Part shown: piece by piece, positions 38,488 through 48,100 of the stretch
Numbering within the stretch: position 1 is the first letter of the stretch
How the letters are laid out: each line of letters starts with the position of its first letter
Assembly (NCBI GenBank): GCA_947457615.1
Contig: CANGWK010000016.1
Coordinates: 1 to 64,000, forward strand
Direction: 5' to 3'
From: Flavobacteriaceae bacterium
GTDB taxonomy: Bacteria > Bacteroidota > Bacteroidia > Flavobacteriales > Flavobacteriaceae
DNA length: 64,000 nt
Program-made: the position numbers and the translations under genes
Notes under the pieces: generated by a model
What the model saw: the letters and a program-made list of their open reading frames with translations, nothing else
Told to the model about the DNA's origin: nothing
The model's database searches: none

Positions 38488-40758
38488 TTAATTCAAACTA
38501 GATTTAAACATTCGCAATTCTTCCCAAGAAAAGGCATCGCCAAGTTGTTCTTTCATTGAATTTAACGACTCTTCTTTATAACCATAAAATGCTTTTGTAA
38601 GTGCTTCGATTTTGTCTTCTGGCATAATATCGTTAATACTAACTGCCTTATCTTGAATTAGTTTTGTGAAATGCGACAATATAGTTCCGACGGTTAATTT
38701 TCGTAAATTAGCTATTTCTTCTATAGAATTTTTATCTATCCAATATTCATAAGTAATCTGAATAGTCGATTTTTTGGTAGTTTTTTCGGTCTTCTTTTTC
38801 TTAGGTTCATAATAACTCACCTCTACTTTATCGGCAATTAAATTTAGATTATTTCTCTTGAAATCTTCAACCACTAGTTCTATTTTATTGGCTTTATAAT
38901 TGGTTATTTCTGAAGAATGAAGGCTTTCCTTGCTAATTGTTTTTTGATTGATAATTGCTTCAGTCAATCGTTTGGCTTTCATTAATTGCAAGATAGACTT
39001 GGTTTGCAATTCTTCTAAAACCAACAATTCATCGTAAAACTGTTTTACTTGTTTAACCCTTTTTATTTCTTCTATTTTATATAAAATTTCATATTCTAAG
39101 CGGTCTAATTTATCATAAAAATAACCATAAGCCGCTTGAATTCTGTCGTTTATGAAAGTATAATCAATAATTTCTGAAGCAAATAATTTATTAAGCTGCG
39201 ACATAAATTTACTTGCGGGATCTAAAAGCAATTCGCAAAATTCCATTTGCTGAGTTGCCCATTTGCTATGTTTGGATTTAATCGATTTATCGCTTTCCAT
39301 ATAACTAAATTTATGGTTACGCCACTCTTGGGCAAGATCGATCCAGTGAAAACTACTTTTTAAATAACTGTGGATAAATTCTTTGGTTTCATTTTTTAAT
39401 TCTAATTCCAATATTTCATTAGTCGCTTTATTGGAAGCATAATCCATAACATCATCATCGTTAGAAATGCCATTCATTTTTAAAGGAGTAAGCAAAACTA
39501 AACCATTTAAGGAGCGCAAACGCGATAAAGCCACATATGCTTGTCCAGGAGCAAATACCTGCGATACATCCAGCGCTGCTTTGTCAAAGGTTAATCCTTG
39601 GCTTTTATGAACGGTTATTGCCCAAGCTAATTTTATAGGATAATGTACGAAAGTTCCTAGAACCTCTTCTTCTATTTCTTTGGTGTTTTCATTTACAAAA
39701 TAGCGTATATTCTGCCATTCATAGCGTTCCACTTCAATAGATTTGTTTTCTTCTGGGAAATGAATCCAAATTTCTTCTTTAGAAATCGATTTTACAAAGC
39801 CCATTTTGCCATTGAAATAATTTTTCTCAGCAGACAAATCGTTTTTAATAAACATGATTTGAGCGCCATTTTTTAATTCTAATGTTTCTTCTAAAGGAAA
39901 TATTTTTTCAGGAAAATCTCCTGTTATTTTTGCTTGATATCGAGTAGCACTTCCAATTAAATCTGTAATGGACTGCAAATTAATAGTATCTGCTTTGGCA
40001 TTATGCGTGGTCAAAGTAATATATCCTTTATTGGCTTTTAAATCGAAATTTGGTTGTACGTATTGGTTTAAAAAACTAATATTCTCTGAAGTTATTTTAT
40101 TGTTTCTTAAGTTATTAAGTAATTCTATAAACGTTTCATCCGACTGACGGAAAATCTTAGACAATTCAATATATAACGGTGGATTATTTTGAATTACATG
40201 AGAATGGAAGAAAAACTTTCCTTTGTAATATTGTCTTAAAGTGCGCCATTCTTCCTCTCTAATTACTGGTGGAAGTTGTAATAAATCACCAATGAAAAGA
40301 ACTTGAACTCCACCAAAAGGAATTCTCTTTTTGCGAACACTTTGCAGCATAAAATCAATGGCATCCATTAAATCCGAACGCAGCATACTCACTTCGTCAA
40401 TAATAAGCAATTCCATGTTTTGTAATACTTGCCGCTTTAAAGCACTCATTCTAAAATGACGCCGTAAAGTATCTTTTGTTTCAAATTTTAAGGAATCCGA
40501 AAAATGAGCTTCTACGTTATTAGCAGGAATAAATCCACCAAAAGGCAACTGAAACATGGAATGAATTGTTACTCCACCAGCATTCAAAGCGGCGATTCCG
40601 GTTGGTGCGACTACAACTGTATTTTTATGTGTTGACTTAATTATTTCCTTAAGCAGCGTGGTTTTTCCTGTACCTGCTTTCCCTGTAAGGAATACTGATT
40701 TGTTGGTTTGGTTGATAAATTGCAAAACATAAATTGCTTCGGCGGATAAAGACTCCAT
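38488..40758 (-). CDS. PIF1-like AAA+ helicase with C-terminal helix-turn-helix region
   Basis: A superfamily 1B helicase. Walker A is GKAGTGKTT (residues 26-34), Walker B is IIDEVSM, and later motifs include GDLLQLPPV, VHKSQGLTF and YVALSRLRSL, typical of PIF1/RecD-like enzymes. The C-terminal third (after about residue 470) lacks helicase motifs and ends in a helix-turn-helix-like stretch (SIEEIANLRKLTVGTILSHF), as in the bacterial HTH_40 group. Likely acts on stalled forks or structured DNA. At 756 residues it is full length. Confidence 0.92.
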   Translation of the reverse strand: MESLSAEAIYVLQFINQTNKSVFLTGKAGTGKTTLLKEIIKSTHKNTVVVAPTGIAALNAGGVTIHSMFQLPFGGFIPANNVEAHFSDSLKFETKDTLRRHFRMSALKRQVLQNMELLIIDEVSMLRSDLMDAIDFMLQSVRKKRIPFGGVQVLFIGDLLQLPPVIREEEWRTLRQYYKGKFFFHSHVIQNNPPLYIELSKIFRQSDETFIELLNNLRNNKITSENISFLNQYVQPNFDLKANKGYITLTTHNAKADTINLQSITDLIGSATRYQAKITGDFPEKIFPLEETLELKNGAQIMFIKNDLSAEKNYFNGKMGFVKSISKEEIWIHFPEENKSIEVERYEWQNIRYFVNENTKEIEEEVLGTFVHYPIKLAWAITVHKSQGLTFDKAALDVSQVFAPGQAYVALSRLRSLNGLVLLTPLKMNGISNDDDVMDYASNKATNEILELELKNETKEFIHSYLKSSFHWIDLAQEWRNHKFSYMESDKSIKSKHSKWATQQMEFCELLLDPASKFMSQLNKLFASEIIDYTFINDRIQAAYGYFYDKLDRLEYEILYKIEEIKRVKQVKQFYDELLVLEELQTKSILQLMKAKRLTEAIINQKTISKESLHSSEITNYKANKIELVVEDFKRNNLNLIADKVEVSYYEPKKKKTEKTTKKSTIQITYEYWIDKNSIEEIANLRKLTVGTILSHFTKLIQDKAVSINDIMPEDKIEALTKAFYGYKEESLNSMKEQLGDAFSWEELRMFKSSLN

Positions 40759-40796
40759 GATATAAATTTTTAAAATCTAGAATTAAATTACAAATA

Positions 40797-40838
40797 AAAA
40801 TCCAAATCCCAAAACGATAGTTTTAGAATTTGGATTTA
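40797..40838 (-). terminator. Terminator downstream of the OmpH/Skp gene
   Basis: AATCCAAAT and ATTTGGATT pair, with an inner AAAAC/GTTTT stem; read on the minus strand it runs into a T-rich tract. It lies 21 nt past the stop. Confidence 0.75.
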
Positions 40839-40858
40839 TTGTTAATTTATAAACGTAA

Positions 40859-41422
40859 CTATTTTTTGGCCGCAGGTTTATCTTCTTTTTTAGCTTCCGT
40901 TTTGTATTTATCGTTAACTATTTTAATAAGCTCTTTAGTAATATCATATTGGTCTTTAGCAAACAAAACTGTTGCAGCTTCACCAGTTCCAAAAACATAA
41001 TCGTACCCTTTGTTTTTCCCGTAATCCTTAAATATCTTTTTAAATTTTACTACTACAGAGTCCATTTCAGCTCCATGTTGTCCTTGAATTTGTTGCGCCA
41101 ACCCTTGTTGTGTATATTGTAATTGTTGTTCTCTTTGTTGCAATTCACTATATTTCTGTTGTGCCCATTCTTGGCCGTTTTTTTGTGCAGCAGCCTGGAA
41201 AGTATTTTTTTCAGCTTCCAATTTATCTGCTTCCACTTTTAAGCGGGATCCTTTTTCTTCGGCAATTGCTTCGTATTTAGCTTTTATATCTTTAGCTTCA
41301 GTAGATTCTTCTAATAATTTATTAGTATCTATGTAAGCTGTTTTAAAATCTTTCGCCTCTGTTGTCTTATTACACGAAACAAATGCAACCAAAATCGAAA
41401 TACCTACTAAAAATTTTTTCAT
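40859..41422 (-). CDS. OmpH/Skp family periplasmic chaperone-like lipoprotein
   Basis: The 187-residue protein has a lipoprotein signal (lipobox AFVSC, Cys17), followed by a long helical Glu/Lys/Gln-rich coiled-coil (about 40-125) and the closing YGKNKGYDYVFGTGEAATVLF typical of OmpH. Skp-like chaperones escort outer-membrane proteins; the lipid anchor is common in Bacteroidetes members. It is monocistronic, with a -7 box upstream and a terminator after. Confidence 0.88.
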   Translation of the reverse strand: MKKFLVGISILVAFVSCNKTTEAKDFKTAYIDTNKLLEESTEAKDIKAKYEAIAEEKGSRLKVEADKLEAEKNTFQAAAQKNGQEWAQQKYSELQQREQQLQYTQQGLAQQIQGQHGAEMDSVVVKFKKIFKDYGKNKGYDYVFGTGEAATVLFAKDQYDITKELIKIVNDKYKTEAKKEDKPAAKK

Positions 41423-41451
41423 TACTATTTATATTTAATTTTACTATTTGC

Positions 41452-41459
41452 CAAAAGTA
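41452..41459 (-). promoter_or_regulatory. -7 box upstream of the OmpH/Skp gene
   Basis: TACTTTTG on the minus strand matches TAnnTTTG, 29 nt before the ATG. The remaining spacer to the methyltransferase stop shows nothing further. Confidence 0.4.
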
Positions 41460-41661
41460 TAAAAATTTAAACTTAAAAGTTATAAAGTTATATAAATGAC
41501 TTCATTTTATGTTTATAAGATTTTACTATTGTTTATTAATCCAATATAATCATTCTCTATCAAAATTGACTTAAAATAAAACGATTTAAGCGAGCTTCTT
41601 GTTTTTGGGGTGTTATTTGATGTTTATTGTATTTTTAGTCGTGTGAAAGTGTTTAATTTAA

Positions 41662-42510
41662 CTATTTTACGTTTTTTAACACATAAATATGTGAAGAATA
41701 TTCAGAATTTTGTTTTCCTTTCCAATTTGACTTCCATCCGATGAAAAAAGCCTTTATAAAATTCATTTTTCCAGTTTTATATTTTTCAGATAATAAGCTA
41801 ACATAAAAACTGTCAAACTTCATTGGAAGTACTTCATTCAATTCTAAATCTTCTTTAGCAAATAATTTCTTAATTGCTGTTTTAGAAAAATGCCATAAGT
41901 GAATTGGAATGTCATAAGCTGCCCAAAACTTTCCATAATATGAAGCGTCAAAAGATTTAAAATTTGGCACCGCAATAATAACTGTTCCATTTGGTTTTAT
42001 TAATCGTTTTAATTCTTTTATCTGATTTTCTAAATCCGGAACGTGTTCTAGAACGTGCCACATAGTAATTACATCAAATGTATTACTTTCCAATTCGGAT
42101 AAACTTTCTACAAAAGAAACGCCTTTACTTTTGGCGATAGCCTTTGCTTTGTCACTTGGTTCTATTCCGATGGTTTCCCAACCATCATTTTTTGCAACGT
42201 TTAAAAAGTCACCAACCCCTGCTCCAATATCTAAAATTCTCCCTTTTGAAGATTGTATATTAATTAGCTTTAACTTATCCTTTAACGCAATTGACTTTAC
42301 AAACTGGTACATTTTTTCGAACAACGATTTATTGCCATCCGTGTGCGATATGTAATCCACGCTTTCGTAATAACTTGGAAGTTTTTCTAACGATGGTTGT
42401 GGATTTGTAATCAACAAGTCCAATTCTTCATCGTGTAATAACTCGAAAGTTTCTTGAGAAACAGAATAATCTATTACGTTTAAAAAATGTTTAGTGTTAG
42501 ATAAATTCAT
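41662..42510 (-). CDS. Class I SAM-dependent methyltransferase
   Basis: A methyltransferase with the SAM-binding motif RILDIGAGVGDFLNVAK and an IGIEPS acidic loop. DVITMWHVLEHVPDLENQI is the post-II motif seen in UbiE/Coq5-like and sugar methyltransferases. The substrate is unknown. I chose ATG 42510 (MNLSNTKHF). The longer form begins with TTG inside a parS site and would add MFHVKQ, which comes from the site itself. Confidence 0.85.
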   Translation of the reverse strand: MNLSNTKHFLNVIDYSVSQETFELLHDEELDLLITNPQPSLEKLPSYYESVDYISHTDGNKSLFEKMYQFVKSIALKDKLKLINIQSSKGRILDIGAGVGDFLNVAKNDGWETIGIEPSDKAKAIAKSKGVSFVESLSELESNTFDVITMWHVLEHVPDLENQIKELKRLIKPNGTVIIAVPNFKSFDASYYGKFWAAYDIPIHLWHFSKTAIKKLFAKEDLELNEVLPMKFDSFYVSLLSEKYKTGKMNFIKAFFIGWKSNWKGKQNSEYSSHIYVLKNVK

Positions 42511-42544
42511 TAAAATGTCTTTAATAATAGGTAATGACAAAGCT

Positions 42545-42560
42545 TGTTTCACGTGGAACA
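42545..42560. promoter_or_regulatory. parS site (ParB-binding), copy 1
   Basis: TGTTTCACGTGGAACA matches the parS consensus TGTTNCACGTGAAACA (read from the other strand: TGTTCCACGTGAAACA). ParB nucleates here during chromosome segregation. Confidence 0.88.
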
Positions 42561-42604
42561 AATTAATATTAGATTTGTAATATTAAATATTTGACGTCAA
42601 GATT

Positions 42605-44473
42605 TTATCTACCCATGTGGATTAACAATACAGAAATGTCACTAGGTGAAACTCCGCTAATTCTAGAAGCTTGAGAAATGGTAATTGGCTGTATCTTGGT
42701 TAGCTTTTGTTTTGCTTCTATTGACATAGATTTAATTTTATTATAATCAAAATCAATCGGAATCTTCATGTCTTCCAATCGGGTAAGCTTGTCTGCGTTG
42801 TTTCTTTCTTTTTCAATATATCCCGAATATTTAACTTGAATTTCGGCTTGTTCTAAAACTTCTCTGTCAAGATTATTTTCTGCTACATACGCCGCAACTT
42901 TTTCAAATTTTAAGAAATCTTTAAGCTCAATTTGAGGACGAGAAAAAACCTTAAACATTTTATCGGCTTGTACAATTGGAGCACTCCCTTTTTCTTCTAA
43001 AATTGGATTTGTCTCAGCAACCGTTAAACTTGTTTCTTTAAAAAAGGAAACCATTGCATCACTGGCGGCAAATTTTTCTTCCATTCTGCGCATTCTTTTT
43101 TCGGATACTAAACCTAATTCAAACGCTTTTGGAGTAAGTCTAGCGTCAGCATTATCTTGTCTTAAAAGAGTTCTGTATTCTGCTCGGGAAGTAAACATAC
43201 GGTAGGGCTCTTCTGTGCCTTTGGTAATTAAATCATCAATTAAAACTCCAATATATGCTTCGTCACGTTTCAAAATCATAGCTTCCCTTTCCTGAACTTT
43301 CAAAGCAGCATTAATTCCAGCCATTAATCCTTGTGAAGCTGCTTCTTCGTATCCAGTTGTTCCGTTAATTTGTCCAGCAAAATACAAACCGTCAACTAAT
43401 TTAGTTTCTAAGGTGTGTTTTAATTGTGTTGGAGGAAAATAATCGTATTCAATAGCATAACCTGGGCGGAAGAACTTTACTTTTTCAAATCCAACTACAG
43501 ATCGCAATGCTTTAAACTGTATATCCTCTGGTAATGAAGTAGAGAAACCATTTACATAGACTTCACAGGTGTCCCATCCTTCGGGTTCAATAAACAATTG
43601 GTGTCTTTCTTTATCAGCAAAACGATTTATTTTGTCTTCAATAGATGGGCAATATCTTGGTCCAAGGGATTTTATTCTGCCATTAAACATAGGAGATCTA
43701 TCGAATCCTTCTCTCAATATATCATGGACATCCAAAGAAGTGTACGTCATGTGACATAATCTTTGGTGAACTAATGGCTTCGTTTCATCCGAATAAGAAA
43801 ATTTATCTGGACGAATATCACCTGCCTCTTCATTCATTTTAGAATAATCCAAAGAACGGCCATCCACTCTAGGAGGTGTTCCTGTTTTCATTCTTCCTGC
43901 TTCAAAACCTGCTTTTAATAGATCTTCAGTAATTCCGTAAGCAGCACTCTCTCCTGCACGTCCTCCGCCGAATTGTTTATCGCCAATATGAATTAATCCG
44001 TTAAGGAAGGTTCCATTGGTTAATACAACTGATTTCGCTTTGATTTCAATTCCAAGAGAAGTTCTAATACCTTCTACTTTGCCGTTATTAATAATCAAAC
44101 CAGAAACCATTTCTTGATAGAAATCTAGATTAGGAGTTCGCTCTAACATCAAACGCCATTCTTCTGAAAAACGCATTCTATCCGACTGTACTCTTGGCGA
44201 CCACATAGCAGGCCCTTTGGACTTGTTAAGCATCTTGAATTGGATAGCGGTTTTATCGGAAACAATTCCCGAATATCCGCCAAGCGCATCAATTTCTCGA
44301 ACGATTTGACCTTTGGCTATTCCTCCCATTGCAGGATTACAAGACATTTGCGCTATGTTTTGCAAACTCATTGTAACCAATAAAGTTTGTGAGCCTAAAT
44401 TGGCTGCCGCAGCTGCTGCTTCGCAACCTGCGTGTCCTGCTCCTACTACAATTACATCGTATGTGTTAAACAT
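42605..44473 (-). CDS. mnmG: tRNA uridine-5-carboxymethylaminomethyl(34) synthesis enzyme MnmG
   Basis: With MnmE, this FAD enzyme modifies U34 of certain tRNAs. At 622 residues it is full length. It shows the dinucleotide-binding VVGAGHAGCEAA (residues 9-20), CNPAMGGIAKG with the active-site cysteine, and KTGTPPRVDGRS. It is flanked by parS sites on both sides; mnmG near the origin is a familiar bacterial arrangement. Confidence 0.97.
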   Translation of the reverse strand: MFNTYDVIVVGAGHAGCEAAAAAANLGSQTLLVTMSLQNIAQMSCNPAMGGIAKGQIVREIDALGGYSGIVSDKTAIQFKMLNKSKGPAMWSPRVQSDRMRFSEEWRLMLERTPNLDFYQEMVSGLIINNGKVEGIRTSLGIEIKAKSVVLTNGTFLNGLIHIGDKQFGGGRAGESAAYGITEDLLKAGFEAGRMKTGTPPRVDGRSLDYSKMNEEAGDIRPDKFSYSDETKPLVHQRLCHMTYTSLDVHDILREGFDRSPMFNGRIKSLGPRYCPSIEDKINRFADKERHQLFIEPEGWDTCEVYVNGFSTSLPEDIQFKALRSVVGFEKVKFFRPGYAIEYDYFPPTQLKHTLETKLVDGLYFAGQINGTTGYEEAASQGLMAGINAALKVQEREAMILKRDEAYIGVLIDDLITKGTEEPYRMFTSRAEYRTLLRQDNADARLTPKAFELGLVSEKRMRRMEEKFAASDAMVSFFKETSLTVAETNPILEEKGSAPIVQADKMFKVFSRPQIELKDFLKFEKVAAYVAENNLDREVLEQAEIQVKYSGYIEKERNNADKLTRLEDMKIPIDFDYNKIKSMSIEAKQKLTKIQPITISQASRISGVSPSDISVLLIHMGR

Positions 44474-44534
44474 TTATTTTAATTTCGTTTTTAGTTTAGG
44501 GATTCGGGAGGCCGAAAACCCAACTTTAATTTAG

Positions 44535-44550
44535 TGTTCCACATGGAACA
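44535..44550. promoter_or_regulatory. Degenerate parS-like site, copy 2
   Basis: TGTTCCACATGGAACA has two mirror arms (TGTTCCA/TGGAACA) and differs from consensus at the centre (CA instead of CG) and one further base. It is probably a weaker or decayed ParB site. Confidence 0.6.
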
Positions 44551-44580
44551 TTTGCAAAAATTCAATACAGAATACCTAAT

Positions 44581-44641
44581 AGCCCTGACTGAAAAGAAAA
44601 TCCTTGCCTTTATGAGGCAAGATTGAAATGAAGGCAGGAAT
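44581..44641. ncRNA. Flavobacterial intergenic structured element (tentative)
   Basis: The block AGCCCTGACTGAA ... GATTGAAATGAAGGCAGGAA has a central hairpin: AATC[C]TTGCCT pairs with AGGCAAGATT over TTATG, with one bulge. An outer CCTG/CAGG may pair too. It resembles the abundant AGCCC-GATTGAA-hairpin-GATTG-GCAGG elements of Flavobacteriaceae intergenic regions, possibly the Flavo-1-type motif. Whether it is transcribed is unknown; the name is from recollection. Confidence 0.45.
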
Positions 44642-44681
44642 TACCATTCCTAATAAAGACCAAACCATTCGCTTCAAAAAA

Positions 44682-45101
44682 CTAATGTTCCACGTGAAAC
44701 ATTTTAATTTTTTCGTCTTCCTTAGCTCTCATTAGCCTCTCGTCATCTTCCAATTTGTCTTTATAGCCGCAGTAATGTAATACGCCGTGAACAAGTACTC
44801 TTTGTAGTTCTTCTTCAAATGTGACATTAAAATCGGCAGCATTTTCAATAACGCGTTCTGTGGAGATGAAAATGTCTCCATGTAGCTCATTTCCAACAGA
44901 ATAGTCAAAAGAAATGATGTCGGTCAAGGTGTCGTGATCCAGATACTGTTCGTTTAAATTAAGTAAATACTCATCGTCACAAAAAATATAATTTATCTCT
45001 CCTTCTTTCTTGTTTTCAGATAAAATAACCAGTGAAATCCAAGTTGCTATTTGGTCTTCGTTGGATAATTCAAATTCGTTTTCGTAATTAAAACTGATCA
45101 T
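44682..45101 (-). CDS. ybeY: rRNA maturation RNase YbeY
   Basis: A metal-dependent endoribonuclease in 16S rRNA maturation and ribosome quality control. The zinc site is VHGVLHYCGYKDKLEDDE: two histidines are seen, while the third position is Asp rather than His, as in Bacteroidetes members. Its last six residues, MFHVEH, are encoded by the overlapping parS site at 44686-44701. Its ATG abuts the stop of the DUF4175 gene. Confidence 0.93.
   Translation of the reverse strand: MISFNYENEFELSNEDQIATWISLVILSENKKEGEINYIFCDDEYLLNLNEQYLDHDTLTDIISFDYSVGNELHGDIFISTERVIENAADFNVTFEEELQRVLVHGVLHYCGYKDKLEDDERLMRAKEDEKIKMFHVEH
44686..44701. promoter_or_regulatory. parS site (ParB-binding), copy 3, overlapping the 3' end of ybeY
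   Basis: TGTTCCACGTGAAACA is an exact match to TGTTNCACGTGAAACA. It lies entirely within the last codons and stop of ybeY. Confidence 0.9.
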
Positions 45102-48100
45102 TTATTTAAAATATTCTAGAACCTTCTGGTTGAAATTGGAACGCAAAGGTAAGGTTTGTCTATTTAAAATCTCGACGCTATTTAGATATTCTTGCAAACG
45201 CGCAGGAAGCGCATTGGAACTATTTGTGAATTCCTTTTTAGAGGTTTCCGACTGGCGCTTCTTTTCTTCTCCTTGAAGTTGAAGCGCTTTTTCTAGTTTA
45301 AGCATTTCGTATTTTACATTCAATATCTTTTGCAATACGTCGTTATTAAAACCTTTATTTAATAATTGTTTTTCAATTTGTTTCATCTGCTCTAACGCGT
45401 TTTGACCTTGTCCGCCAATGCCTTGCTTGTTTAATTCGTTTTGTAAAGCTTCGCGAAGTTGCTGCTGTTCTTTGTAAATTTCCATAATAGCTCTGGCATC
45501 GCCTTCTCCATCTTGACCGTTCTCTCCATCAGAATTTCCTTGGCCAGAACTTCCAGATCCTGATTTCCCGTCTTTCCCTTGCTTACCTTTGCCATCTTTA
45601 CCATCCTTGCCGTCTTTTCCTTCTCCAGGTTTTTCTCCGGGTTTATCGCCTGGCTTTTCTCCAGGTTTATTTCCTGGCTTGTTCCCAGGTTTCATGCCGT
45701 CTTTCATTTTCTCGCTTAGTTCACCTTGTTTTTTAATTATGTCTGGCAATTGCGAATCTCCTCCTGATCCTTTTCCTGGTGAGGGCATGCCTTTTCCTTT
45801 TCCAGAACCCGACATCTTCATGGACATTTGCATATTAAATAATATTGAGGCCAACATGTCTGCCAATTTATTAGACGCACTAGTTGCAAACTGTTGGTAG
45901 GAAACACCTTTTGAAACATCGGCATCTGCCAAAGATTGAATTGCTTTATCTACATTATATTGAACATTACCAATTTCAGTAGTCACCCCTTCAGACATCT
46001 TTGGATTACGAAGAGAAAGTGCGAATAAACTATCGTCTACATGCTTGAATTCTTGTTTTAAATCTTGCTGTATTTTAAGATTTTTATTAAAATAAGGCGA
46101 CCCTCTTTTTAAACCTTTAAACTGTCCCATAACCGATTCTTGAGAAAAAGAATAGGCTAAAAGATTGTCCAAAATTTGTCTTAGCATTGCTACATCTTCT
46201 TCCATTTGTTCTTGCTCGCCCATCTCCATTTCCGATTGCATCTCTTGGCTCATTTGCTTCATCTTCTTGGAAGCGCTTTTTTGTTTAGGCTTAGCTCCTG
46301 CTTTAGAATCTTTCTTAAGTTCGTCTGATGCTTTCTTTAAATCCTCGTCGATACTTTTTTCTTTTGGAGTAGTGTCCGGAAGTTCCACTGGAGTTTTTAA
46401 TTCCTTATTATCTTTATCTAATTCTTTTAATTCTTCTTGAATTTTATCAAATTCTTTATTTATTTCTTCTTGCTTTTCAGTTGTGTTTTCCTTTTCGTTT
46501 TCAGATAATTTATCTTGTTTTTCTGATAGCTTATCTAACTTATCGGCAATTTGTTCAGCTTTCTTTTCAACGTAATATTTCTTAGTTAGTTCTACTAATT
46601 GTTGCAAACTTTTAGTTTGATTTTTACTTTGTTGTTTCAGCTTGTCCATTTTGTCAAACAACTCTTCTTTTTGTAATTTTTCGTTAAGCTTTTGAAGTTC
46701 GTCTAATAATTTTTTGTTTTTGTCAATCTCCTTGTCCACTTTATCCAAACGATCCTTTAAAAGTTCTTTAACCTCGTCTTTTTTATCGGTTTTAACTTTA
46801 TCAAGATTTTCTTTCATTTTCTCAGCAAAATTTTTCATCAATTCGTCTTGCTGCTTTTGTTTGTTTAAAAAATCGTTAACTTTCTGTTGTTCCTTAAACT
46901 CAAGATTGTCTTTCTCCTTGCCCATTTTTTGCAACTTTTCCATTTCGTTCAATTGCTTTTCTTGCGTTTTGAGCGATTTTTCCAACGAATTAATGTTATC
47001 GTTTTGTTGTTGCAAAACTTGATCTTCTTTTTCAGATTCGGTAGCAATTCTGTTAGAAAAAGTAGATGATTTTGTGCTCTTAAAATTATGAAGCGCATCG
47101 TTATCAAAAATCTCGAAAAAGTATTCATAAGAAACTCCTTCTTCTACTGGAAGATTACTTGGAAAAGCAAATACAAACTGATCGTAAACATCACGCTTTA
47201 CTGCAATAGTTGCGCGTTTAGCCATTGCAATTTTATCCTTTGGATAGTAAACGACTTGTAGCTTAGAAAGCCCGTAATCATCTGAAACTTGTCCTAAAAG
47301 ATAGTTTGTTTCAATTTTAAGGCTGTCGGGAGCATTACCCACGGCTATAGTTGGAAATTGATCTTTTACTACAGAGATTTGATAGTTTAACTTCTCGTAA
47401 TTCTGGATTTTAGTATTGGAAGTAATTATTTGATAATCGGTATTTTGATTGATATTTTTAGATAACAAAAACTGATTATCTTGTTTAACAAAAGGATATT
47501 TTGCGGTAGCGTCCAACCATTCCACCTTTTGAGTCGCCAAAGTATTCATTCTCCAAGTTACGCGAGTGCCTTCTGGAAGAACAGCATTTCCGGTTCCTTT
47601 GATAACTTCTGCTTTTTTATTTAAATATCCCGGGAAATTCAGCACCATTTCAAAATTGGCTATGGAAGGAACCGTAACCACATTCAACTCATAATCTTTA
47701 GAAGCAATGCTATTGGCTTCTAGGTGGAACTCTATATTTTCTTTAGGTTTCGGAATCACAAATTGGAATTCTCCAGACTTAGTAGTTTCCATAAAATAAC
47801 TTTCATCACCTATAAAAATCATAGCGTTTTCAGGCACAACTTTCCCAACCGTTTTTACTTTTAATAGGAAGTCTTTATTTTGTTCCGTTTGTAAGATTTT
47901 ATTTAAAACTTGGAATTCAAATGGCGCTGGCGGCAAAAACTGTTCTTTATAATTCACCACCCTATTAAAACTTTGCAAAATAAGATTGCTGTTTCCAGAT
48001 AAATAAAAAAATACAAAAAACAATATAGGGATTATCGCCAAGGGTAAAAACTTTTTATTGGTTCCAAAACTAACTGCGTTACCAAAAGGAATTGGTTGCA

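Noticed and set aside
41460..41661. Gap before the methyltransferase stop examined for a small gene
   Set aside because: No convincing frame or structure on either strand.
42511..42561. N-terminal extension MFHVKQ of the methyltransferase
   Set aside because: It begins with TTG inside a parS site; the ATG at 42510 gives a normal N-terminus.
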